Notes under the pieces: model-generated
Seen by the model: the letters and a program-made list of their open reading frames with translations, nothing else
What the model was told of the DNA's origin: nothing
Database searches by the model: none
Shown: piece by piece, positions 57,401-64,000 of the stretch
How the letters are laid out: each line of letters opens with the position of its first letter
Numbering within the stretch: position 1 is the first letter of the stretch
Made by a program: the position numbers and the translations under genes
Origin: Tretioscincus oriximinensis
Lineage: Eukaryota > Chordata > Lepidosauria > Squamata > Gymnophthalmidae
Assembly (NCBI GenBank): GCA_022410635.1
Contig: JAJVDF010000124.1
Coordinates: forward strand, 779,090-843,089
Length of the DNA: 64,000 bases
Direction: 5' to 3'

Positions 57401-59423
57401 GAGAAGGTTTAGTGAATCCTGTATTGAGCAGAGGGTTGGATCCATGGAACCTGGAGATCCCTTCTAACTCTACGAGTTCATGATTCAGCTAATTAAGCCT
57501 ACTTGGTTGTCACTATAGACCTAGTTCACTAATCACTTGCTAATTTATTTACGCCAATTGTTAGGACCTGGTGACACATCTGATTTTAAAGCTTCAGTTC
57601 ATGTTCAATATGGCTCAAATACTACAGCCCACACACGATATTTGGAGTCAGATTTTTTTCTGAGGATTGAACACCATTATTCTGGACTTTCCCCAATAAG
57701 GGTATGAATGAAGAGTGATCTGAGAAGACTAAATTCCAACCAGATCTAGGATTTGCAAAGTGCAAAGATGTGCAATCAGGTACCTCCTCCGTTTATTTAG
57801 CCCAATAACACAAGCCAATTAGTGGCAGCTGACCAAGATCTTATACTACATCCATATGGTGCTTGTTCATTCTGATATACCTGCTAATCTGGTTCATCTG
57901 TGTACAGGTTTTAATGCATCTCATTTATATCTTTACAATATAGTCCAGATTTCACCATTCCATCAATCTCTGGCAAGCAAGATCTTACAATCATGTAACA
58001 TACTCTCCCATCTGCTATATTTGCTGGTTGTCAAGAGGAAGTCCAGTTGTCCCTCCTCCTAAATATCAGATCCTTCAACTCTCGCAGTTTTGTCACAGCC
58101 TTTCTGCAATAATGAAATACAGCGGTCCAATGCTCTTTTTCCTGGTTAACCAATACTACAGTAAACTGGCTCCAAAACCAAAATTTGTTGCTTTATATAA
58201 CAACCTGGTGTGGCCAATGCAACACAAATTTAACTTGCAAGCGGATGTTATACCCTGTCTGGAAACAGCCTTAGTCCTTATCCAGAAGATTCCACAGACT
58301 GAAAAGTGGAAGGATTCCTGCTTAAGCATTGCCACCCAAAATCTTTACAGAAGCAACCCCAGGTCTAAAGTACACAACCCAGTTTCTAATCCTTGGCAGA
58401 TGCCTTTTAACATACTTTGGCTTAACTCTTATTCTCTAACGAAATACTAACTTTCCTATCTTATGTTTTCTACTAAATTGACAAATGGCCAAACAAACAT
58501 ATATTCTGATTCAAGGTCTCTGCCTCTCAGCTGACTAACACTTGGCCTAAATACTGTAGAAGGCCTAAAGGCTCTAGCCATACTCAACACAGCCATCCCG
58601 TGCCTCCATCCTGATTTCCATCCCAGCCCATGTATCATCATGCACATATTACACACACACACATACACTTTTAGCTTTTGCCAGCACCTCTAAACCCCAG
58701 GCTACCACAGCAGAATAGAGGTTGGCATGACTCCCAGAATGCCTCTCTCCTGAGCAGGTCATTGGCAAAGAAGGCAAGAAACGCCATGAAAGATTCATGA
58801 GGCCATCTGTGCCTGATAGGGACTGTGGACATTTTGTGAGGGACGTTTGTGGGGGAATGTGAGGGACATCGGTGCTCCCAAAATGTCCACCTACGTACCA
58901 CACCAAGCCTCCCAGGCCCTGGCGGCACAGGCGAGAAACCCAACGGTCCGGGGGGTCCTGTTGCGGCCCCCAACTGCCTCAGTTCTTCAATAACCACTTG
59001 GACGCCATTCCTGAAGCCTTCAGCCTCTTCCTCCTCCTTGTCCAGTTCTGCGTTGCCCTCTTGCTGCTCCTCAGGGACACAGAGGGGGCTGGCTTTGAGG
59101 GTGGGAGCTGCTGCGGTTCCCTGACGCAGCCCAGCCATCTCCTCCTCCAGACGCTTCAGGGCTTCGTGGTTGGCTTTGGTCAGGTTCAGAGCCACTTCGG
59201 CCAGGCTCACCGCCTTTTCCACACGCTGATAGATGACGTGGAGGAGCTGGTCTGAGGATTGCACCGCCAGTCCGGTTCCTGTGACCGTGATGGGCGTGCC
59301 TGGGGGGGACGCTGGCAGTGGGGCAGCCGTCTGGACCCCCGGCTCCTTTTTACAAGTGCAGCAGCAGCATTTCGATTCTTTGGCATTGGGGGGAGAGAAC
59401 AAAATGGTGGCACTGAACGACAT
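42088..59423 (-). CDS. C14orf93: C14orf93 orthologue (whole gene, six coding exons)
   Basis: A conserved vertebrate protein of poorly known function. Coding exons, in gene order: 59423..58899, 56437..56180, 55981..55920, 52784..52681, 51435..51323, 42477..42088. Total is 1452 nt, predicting 483 residues with phases closing at every junction. The human protein is about 538 residues. The N-terminus starts MSFSATILFSPP with a Cys cluster (CCCCTC), then a heptad-like stretch. A basic RRKRDLVLS segment lies mid-protein, and YFLTKRREYRNSLNPFKGLK is in the penultimate exon. The C-terminus (VTEELMSDEEDSL, GVWVARPPRFRA, FVEIKVEKDA) is strongly conserved. The middle, between exons 1 and 2, is shorter than in mammals. 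One donor (exon 2) is the weaker GTTAGT. Confidence 0.94.
42820..42970. repeat. GAA/GGA purine repeat
   Basis: About 150 bp of GAAGAAGAA and GGAGGAAGAAG triplets in the last C14orf93 intron. Confidence 0.85.
43030..43235 (+). mobile_element. L2 LINE 3' end
   Basis: 'agatctttgaagacgcacctctttaacctggcctttaattg' plus the tail 'gtgagccacccttagacctttcgg'. Confidence 0.65.
44416..44560 (-). mobile_element. CR1 LINE 3' tail
   Basis: A reverse tail beginning 'cataagaacataagaagagccatactgg'. Confidence 0.75.
45041..45645. mobile_element. hAT non-autonomous transposon (605 bp)
   Basis: Inverted ends CAGTCTTTCTCAAAGTGGGC and, on the other strand, CAGAGGTTCTCAAACTT. The 8-bp flanks ATTTAGAC (45033..45040) and ATGTAGAC (45646..45653) differ at one base. 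No transposase is present. It lies in a C14orf93 intron. Confidence 0.82.
45685..45960. mobile_element. Long palindrome of the hammerhead-like repeat family
   Basis: Two 72-bp arms in inverted orientation (45685..45756 and 45852..45923) appear to be exact complements. They flank a spacer with smaller inverted repeats of GCAGAAGTAGC. The minus strand at 45770..45733 has the same ribozyme-like core as 28187..28150. The right side continues 'ctagactaacacggctatttctctga', the usual end of this family. Confidence 0.8.
46000..47050. other. C14orf93 intron, no recognised feature
   Basis: Only short simple repeats (TATATATATTTATTTATT near 46690) are evident. Confidence 0.35.
47100..47410 (-). mobile_element. 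CR1 LINE 3' end, reverse
   Basis: 'agtaagaacgtaagaggagccctgatgaatggggcc' through 'catctggaaataaattccataagccctctg'. Confidence 0.7.
47425..48080 (-). mobile_element. SINE and CR1 cluster
   Basis: A reverse family-1 SINE (47430..47645) is followed by a reverse family-2 SINE piece (47650..47870). A reverse CR1 3' piece (47870..48080) comes next. Confidence 0.65.
48090..49050. other. C14orf93 intron, no recognised feature
   Basis: No exon of C14orf93 is expected here by phase, and none was seen. Confidence 0.35.
49060..49255 (-). mobile_element. Family-2 SINE, reverse
   Basis: 'ggggttttatacaccacatttctcacctgaagggattg' through 'ctttgacaacgggtctcttgagtgaaagac'. Confidence 0.7.
50010..50175 (+). 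mobile_element. Family-1 SINE, forward
   Basis: The forward copy shows the tRNA-like head 'ctagtttggtgcagtatttaggatgttggactcttgcc' with a box B-like 'ttccattcctgac', then 'gccagcaagttcatcttgggacagtcacagtt'. It defines the orientation of the family. Confidence 0.7.
50225..50860. mobile_element. Two L2 LINE fragments in opposite orientation
   Basis: 50225..50465 is a forward L2 3' end. 50470..50860 is a reverse L2 C-terminal region reading FAAVAPILWDSLPLESRQ on the minus strand. Confidence 0.7.
51323..51435 (-). CDS. C14orf93: C14orf93 coding exon 5
   Basis: A 113-nt exon with acceptor CCTACCAG|GTGCC and donor TATCGG|GTAAGG. It encodes ACVAYFLTKRREYRNSLNPF and a Lys/Arg-rich tail. It appears identical to the human segment over most of its length. 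Confidence 0.96.
51790..52500. mobile_element. CR1 LINE 3' ends, one reverse and one forward
   Basis: A reverse tail (51790..52140) abuts a forward copy (52135..52500) that includes 'ggaatgtatttcctgaagaagtggtggtagctagc'. Confidence 0.65.
52681..52784 (-). CDS. C14orf93: C14orf93 coding exon 4
   Basis: A 104-nt exon with acceptor CTTCTCTCGTAG|CATT and donor CTGAAAG|GTAATG. It encodes IKSSWNISVVKFLLEKLKHE and NYTDKELK, almost the same as in human. Confidence 0.96.
53183..53790 (+). mobile_element. Family-2 SINE interrupted by other sequence
   Basis: The head is at 53183..53324 ('gtcgttaagagaggtctttcaac...'). The tail of the same SINE resumes near 53692..53790 ('gagtaccaccactattctgac...'). Unassigned sequence of about 370 bp lies between, including a (TTTA)n and MIR-like 'acccgaaggtctcgg' piece. 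Confidence 0.55.
54330..54880 (+). mobile_element. CR1 LINE 3' end
   Basis: 'ttttatggaacttcagaagg...' through CR1 C-terminal text and tail, interrupted near 54440..54485 by a SINE piece ('tttatttatttgtacgtatatcccgcc'). Confidence 0.65.
54870..55430. mobile_element. Two family-2 SINEs, reverse then forward
   Basis: The reverse copy is at 54880..55100. The forward copy at 55207..55420 has the tRNA-like head 'agtggttcagtcggctaagtaccagtc'. Confidence 0.7.
55430..55880 (+). mobile_element. CR1 LINE 3' end
   Basis: 'ggataaggtgaatagggaaaaactatttt' through 'ctgcggcccaattcaacagggctcctcttacgttctta'. It ends 40 bp from C14orf93 exon 3. Confidence 0.75.
55920..55981 (-). CDS. C14orf93: C14orf93 coding exon 3
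   Basis: A 62-nt exon with acceptor CCTCACCCAG|AAACTG and donor GAGAG|GTAAGG. It encodes KLVHNVHNHIANDKRFDGSE, differing from human at two positions. Confidence 0.96.
56180..56437 (-). CDS. C14orf93: C14orf93 coding exon 2
   Basis: A 258-nt exon in phase 0 at both ends, with acceptor CCTTTTCAG|GTAACAG and donor CTTTCA|GTTAGT. The N-terminal part is poorly conserved and Ser/Pro-rich. The end, GQKNARRKRDLVLS, is clearly the human GQKNSRRKRDLVLS. Confidence 0.92.
57000..57490 (+). mobile_element. CR1 LINE 3' end
   Basis: 'ttgaaaggagagttgcaaagatggttaatagtctgg' through 'cttctaactctacgagttcatgattc'. A small hammerhead-family fragment lies near 57235..57295. Confidence 0.65.
57500..58890. other. 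C14orf93 intron, nothing assigned
   Basis: I searched this intron for the middle part of mammalian C14orf93 and did not find it. Forward open frames near 58028..58450 have no recognisable homology or codon signature. Confidence 0.4.
58899..59423 (-). CDS. C14orf93: C14orf93 first coding exon
   Basis: A 525-nt coding part starting ATG at 59423..59421 and ending GGTGTG|GTACGT. It encodes MSFSATILFSPPNAKESKCC, the conserved TPITVTGTGLAVQSSDQLLH, a helical segment VEKAVSLAEVALNLTKANHE, an acidic stretch, then VQVVIEELRQLGAA. The frame stays open past the donor into intron, but only the part to 58899 is homologous to human. Confidence 0.95.
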
Positions 59424-60239
59424 AATGGCAATTGGACAGATTATAAATCACGGACGTTCCTCAGGGAAAGTTCAAGGTGGTAAGGCAGGATTCATAGTAG
59501 GCCTTGAAGGTGACAAAGGGAGTGCTGAGGTAAAATTAAGGAATTTTCTTCAGAGAACCTATAGAAAAGTCACCCTAGAAAAAAAGCATTTCTCTCTGGT
59601 TGTTCAAATGCACAGCCGTCCTACCCACCAGCCGGGCTGGCATGTCTTGATTGACTAAATAAAAGTTAAAATCAAACAGAGCAGTTTCCCTGATCACAGT
59701 GCTCGCCTTTTTAAATTTATGTTCAATGCAATAAACATCAAGGCAGGTTTGGCTTCGCGTTGACTTCGTTTTCCCTGCCGAACCTCCATTAACTCGCCGC
59801 TGACCTCTTGTAAATCTCATGTCCCACCAGCCATCTTTATCTCTTGATTATCTCACCAGTGAATACTTTCAGTCAAGGCAGCTTGGAGGCAACAAGCAAG
59901 GAAGGCCTGTTTTCTTTGCAAAAGACGAGCAAGATCTTCCATCAGCTCTGCTTGCCTCACTTTCCCCCCAACTAAGCTTTTAAATTTGTATGATTATTTC
60001 CCCCCCCCCCCTTTCTTTGCAAACGAGTAATAACCCGATTTGCTTTGAAGTAACGCGCATTGTGTGTGAGATCAAGAAAGAATTAATTCTTTATTCCTCC
60101 TCCGCGGCCCTTGTAAGAAGTCTCTTTCCTTCCCTGGTGGTGGCAGCCAATTTGCAAGGTTCAGTAAAATGAGCTCCGCTTTTTGCACGGAAAAGCTACA
60201 GGCTACGATTTAGTACAACTGCAAAAGGGGATTTTGCCA

Positions 60240-60545
60240 AGATTTGCATTCAAGCTCCTTTCCTACACGACATCTGCAGCCAGACGCTTCCCAGCGAGAG
60301 CAGCGGCACCGGCTCCCGTTGCCATCCCGCGTGTACATGCACGCACGCTGCTGGAAGGCGGCGGGGGGGGGGGGGATTTAATAACCACACACCACGCGCG
60401 CCAGCCCGCCAGCCCGCCCGTGTACAGAACAGGCCTCTGACTCCTCCTTCCAACTCTCCGATTGGCTGTTGCGCGGCAGCCGGAGGCAGCCGATTGGTTG
60501 TAAGCCGTGGCGCCTTAAGCCCTGGGAAAAGGTGGGAGGGAGGAA
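60240..60545 (-). promoter_or_regulatory. C14orf93: Probable C14orf93 promoter and untranslated first exon
   Basis: A GC- and CpG-rich stretch upstream of the coding start. Two CCAATCGG boxes on the gene strand lie near 60459..60466 and 60491..60498. A G-run lies at 60361..60375. The first-exon donor was not resolved. Confidence 0.6.
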
Positions 60546-61270
60546 AAGGAGAGGACGAAGAGAAGGGAGGGGGAAGGGGGGTCTTTGAGGCGGACTTCGA
60601 GGCCTGTCAATTCGGGACTCTTTACCCGCCCGCCCGTTCCTGTTTTTCCTCCCCTAAGATACAGGTGTATAGAACACATATAATACCAAGCATTCCTCCT
60701 TCTCCCACTCCATAAAGTTTTCAAAACGAATAATAACAGACATAACCATAATAAGGTTTCCTTCCTCCATTCAAATGCCTCAGGGGTGACAAGAAACAAT
60801 TAAAGATGGCGGCACAATGGCCAATGTTTGTCAGAACCTCCAAAAGCCCCTGAAGGCAGGGTCTTCTTTCTAGGGGCACCTGCAATATATCTTTTTTGCC
60901 TCAGAACCAACCTCCTTTGCAGTGTTGGGGGGGGGGGGTGTCGTATGAGAATCTCATACATTCTGACAGATTTCTCGCTCTCATACAGTATCTGAAATCT
61001 TGTGCCGCAATGCACGAGAAACCCATCTCCTACTTGGTGATGTCACTTTCAGTTCCTGCTTCTGTAAAGGGCATCCACCGTGACATCATTTTCAGGGTGG
61101 GACTGGAAGTGACATAATCACATTTTGTGTGCACAATGGCCAAGATTTTCAGGCTCCAGGCCAAGGAATTGCCCAAATACTCTCCACACTGCAAAAAGCC
61201 CTCACACACAGTCATTCTGTTTCTGTGGCTCTTCAGAGCCTTATTCCAAGATACACAGCAGAATATATAC
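60546..61270. other. Intergenic, no gene recognised
   Basis: Contains a G-run near 60930 and degenerate 'ggaagtgacataatcac' text resembling 5550..5660. PSMB5, expected further upstream by human order, was not seen. Confidence 0.35.
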
Positions 61271-61274
61271 ATAA

Positions 61275-61700
61275 GTCCCCGAGCCATCTTCCTGTAGCAG
61301 CAAAATTTTTCCTACAGGTCCACGGTGGGTGGGACTGAGTGCCGATTGGCTGAGAAAGTAATCTGCCAAGGGCTAGTGGTGGTCCAGCCTGGGAACTGTA
61401 GTCTGCAAGGCTGGACAGAAGATACTGCCTACTATTTGGACTACACTTCCCAGCAGGCCCCACCACCAGCACAGCAATTGCTCCCGTTTCACCATCTTCC
61501 CATTTGGACTACTGCTGTTGTTAACTGTTACTTTGTGAAGCTGATAGCTAGGGCATCCAAGTTTTTAAATAAGCACTTATCGTGAAAAAAGCAGCATAGA
61601 AAATAACAGGTAGAAATTATCCATAAATATCCATAAAACCGGAAACAAAGATACTACCAGAAACTGGTCATTTGTTATTGTTGGCAATTGGCACCTAGTC
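61275..61700 (+). repeat. Unclassified repeat (ZNF143-like box family), copy D
   Basis: Contains GGACTACACTTCCCAGCAGG near 61439, a second box 'gggaactgtagtctgcaagg' upstream, and the same 3' part as copy C. Confidence 0.6.
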
Positions 61701-61764
61701 TATGGGGTCCTGTCATGTGCATGCTAGGTAGGCCATGGCAGAATATGGCAGCTGCATGTAGGGG

Positions 61765-62639
61765 TGTAGGGAATTTCCCATGGGACACATATTAGGAATA
61801 AAATATATTATTAATATCAAATATATCTGTCTGGACCAAAGCTACCAAAGTGAGGCCTCTGGGTAATTTTCTTGAAAATTTTCCTTGGTCAAGCTGACCT
61901 TTGCTCAACCCCAGGAACCAACTTAATCTTTTTCCTTTTCCTTTAGGGGCACCTGTGAATAGGTAGCTCCTGTCTAAATGGCCTTACTGAAAAGGGCCAC
62001 TTAATCCCATCACGACAGAGAAGTCAACTGTTTGCTTTAACACTAAAGGCTAGCTTGACCCCTGCTGGGAATCTCACTTTGGCAACATAGCCTGAAGCTT
62101 ATTCCACTGTACAAAGGGGAAGCCACTATTTACTCTTTTCTACCTTTCTATAGACACTGCTATCTCTCCTTTGTTTGATATCAATCAAGGGTCATCAGAG
62201 TCCTGGGCCCTTGGTATGATTCACTATTCCTGTCATTAGTATGATTGACAGGGGATCACAATGGTAGCTAAGGTCCATTCAGCAGTCACACCACACACAC
62301 ACACTTCTTTACCCCTATTGGTTCCTGTACCCAGGCTGCGCCCCCTTGGGAGGGGGAATAATGCATCACCTGTGACATCAGAGACCCACGTTGGGTCTCC
62401 TTCGCCCTTTTCACCCCGTCATAATTTCAATCACGCCTTCTGATCTTGTAGTCAATAAAAGTTGAAGTTTTGGGACCCTCTGGAGGAATCCATGACCCGT
62501 GGACCTCCTAGGATCGCCTGTTGTACCTGAAGCGTCGTCCGTGTGCGTATTATTTCGAGGCAGGTGATACGGACCCCAGGGCAAGCTACCTCACGTCACC
62601 ACTCAGTCATTATTTATCGGGACAGCCAACTCCTGATAT
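61765..62639 (+). mobile_element. LTR-like retroelement repeat, copy 3
   Basis: Full-length relative of 3683..4550. It starts TGTAGGGAATTTCCC, contains GTCAATAAAAGTTGAAG near 62451, and is flanked by AGGGG (61760..61764 and 62640..62644). Length is 875 bp. It is a solo copy. Confidence 0.68.
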
Positions 62640-62644
62640 AGGGG

Positions 62645-64000
62645 TCTGCCATATACCCTGCATTCTCATCCAGCATGGCAAACTTTAATTACAAGATAAA
62701 TCCTGAGAAAAGGCTCCGCCTAGAAAGAGTCAAAGCTTCTGGCTCTAAATGGCACCATTATCAGCACTTCCATTTCTTCACCCTTGTTTTCTATAATACA
62801 CTTGCCATCTCTCTCATAAATGCACTTTCCCACGAAGCTCCCATCAGCTGGTAATCCTTGATTCTGTTAACAATCCCCACTGGGCTCGTGTGTGTCAACT
62901 GCCATTTTAATACCACCAAATAATATCTCGCAATTTATTCGCTTGCGGAGAGCTGCGCTGGCTCCAAGGCTACATGGGCCTATTATCCTACAGGGTCATA
63001 TATATTTAGAGTACAGTATGTCTCATTTATCAAGGCAATTTTGAGTCCAAAATGGGCCTTGGAACCAGTTTCTCTCGTGGCAGGAATCGTCCCATCAGGT
63101 CGCTATTGCCTTTTGTTGCTTGTGCAAACGGTGCACAATTATCCCTCACAAACTGAAGGAAAATGGGGTGAAGAGCACTTTGGCATCTGCCCATCCCTCA
63201 TTTTGCTCTTTGCACCAATCACTGATCAGTTTCAGAAAAGACATTTTCCAAGGCATGGGGTAAAATTGCACAGCAATTGCAAAATCAGGAAAAGATTAGC
63301 TTCTAGTCGTTAAGATATATTTTTTTTAATTGTAGAGAAAGAGAAAACTGCACTTTTACTTATTTTTATCTGCTGTGAACAAAAATGTCAATAAGGCACA
63401 TTAGCATAGATCTGAAAGCCCAAGTGGTATTGACCAAGCCTTTTCTGTTTTTTAACCCTTCTCTTCAGCAAATAAAACCAAGATTGAATAGAAACAGCAG
63501 GAGATATATTTAAAATGCTTGGGTTATTGCCAAATCATGGGAACACACACACCCTCTGCATGCCTTTCTGGTACACACAAAGTCTCACACACACACAGAG
63601 CGACGTTTCCATTAAAATTTATCCATACATTTTCTTGAAACCGTTTGCCTTTTTAGCGTTCTGGTTCAGCTGATTGCGCTGTTTACACACAAGCAGCCTT
63701 GAACAGCTGATTTGAATTCCCTCTGCCCACAAAAATATGGTATTCTCTCACCCTTTTGGAAAACCGCATGGCAACAGTTAGCACAGCAAGTGCTTTGCGC
63801 TGTAATTTTTGGTGTATTTGCCTTGCTATCTACAAGGTTGCACATTCATCCATTCCTTGCAAAAATACATAGGTACCTTCCTTGCCACTGATCACATCTC
63901 AACCACTGAGGTCCCCAAGATTTCCTGGCTAAGCTCTACCTGTACATACATGCAAAATTCTTCTCCCAAGCCCAGCCTTGTTTTCTCTTTTTCCCCCCCC
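62645..64000. other. Intergenic, nothing recognised
   Basis: No coding exon, RNA gene or well-bounded repeat was seen. A few CA-rich runs lie near 63545..63600. Confidence 0.35.

Noticed and set aside
58028..58450. 140-codon forward frame in a C14orf93 intron
   Set aside because: No recognisable domain, no splice support and no conservation that I can judge; probably chance.
59257..59658. Forward frames over the C14orf93 first exon
   Set aside because: They are antisense shadows of a well-supported conserved exon.
60183..60440. Arg/Ala-rich frames in the CpG region near 60.3 kb
   Set aside because: Composition follows GC richness at the promoter. No homology or splice context was seen.

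Overview
The window is nuclear DNA from a vertebrate, most likely a squamate reptile. It combines vertebrate exon-intron genes, very abundant CR1 LINE fragments with 8-bp terminal repeats of the TTCTTATG type, L2 3' ends, tRNA-headed SINEs with a MIR-like core, hAT and mariner-like MITEs, and a young L1 tail. Scattered single Ns mark ambiguous assembly positions, many of them inside CR1 copies.

Three protein-coding genes lie on the minus strand, reading right to left. PRMT5: only the first coding exon (2160..2308), its promoter and the start of intron 1 are inside the window; the rest lies beyond the left edge. HAUS4: all nine coding exons (9400..25023) join in phase to a predicted 352-residue protein, with an untranslated first exon ending at 26166 beside a CpG-rich promoter. 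C14orf93 orthologue: six coding exons (42088..59423) join in phase to a predicted 483-residue protein, with a probable CpG promoter near 60.2-60.5 kb. This order matches the human chromosome 14 block PRMT5-HAUS4-(AJUBA)-C14orf93, but no AJUBA LIM or proline-rich exon was recognised between HAUS4 and C14orf93. The three genes share orientation but have no evident functional linkage: an arginine methyltransferase, an augmin subunit for spindle microtubule nucleation, and a poorly characterised conserved protein.

RNA genes: an intact tRNA-Arg(ACG) at 2775..2847, about 470 bp upstream of the PRMT5 start codon, and a decayed tRNA-Asn(GTT) copy at 22112..22185.

Layout. 0-2.7 kb: PRMT5 exon 1, a 49-bp minisatellite in intron 1, and a promoter with clustered ZNF143-type motifs. 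2.8-9 kb: the tRNA, two LTR-like repeats, and a 2-kb CR1 copy. 9.4-26.4 kb: HAUS4, whose introns carry an L1 tail, solo LTRs, a second CR1 copy nearly identical over about 1 kb to the first, and a 27-bp minisatellite built from a CR1 3' end. 26.4-42 kb: intergenic, with a 0.5-kb purine tract, CR1/L2/SINE debris, a repeat family with a hammerhead-ribozyme-like core, and a comparatively repeat-poor stretch (30.4-34.5 kb) holding unexplained exon-like segments. 42-60.5 kb: C14orf93. 60.5-64 kb: intergenic, with one more LTR-like copy.
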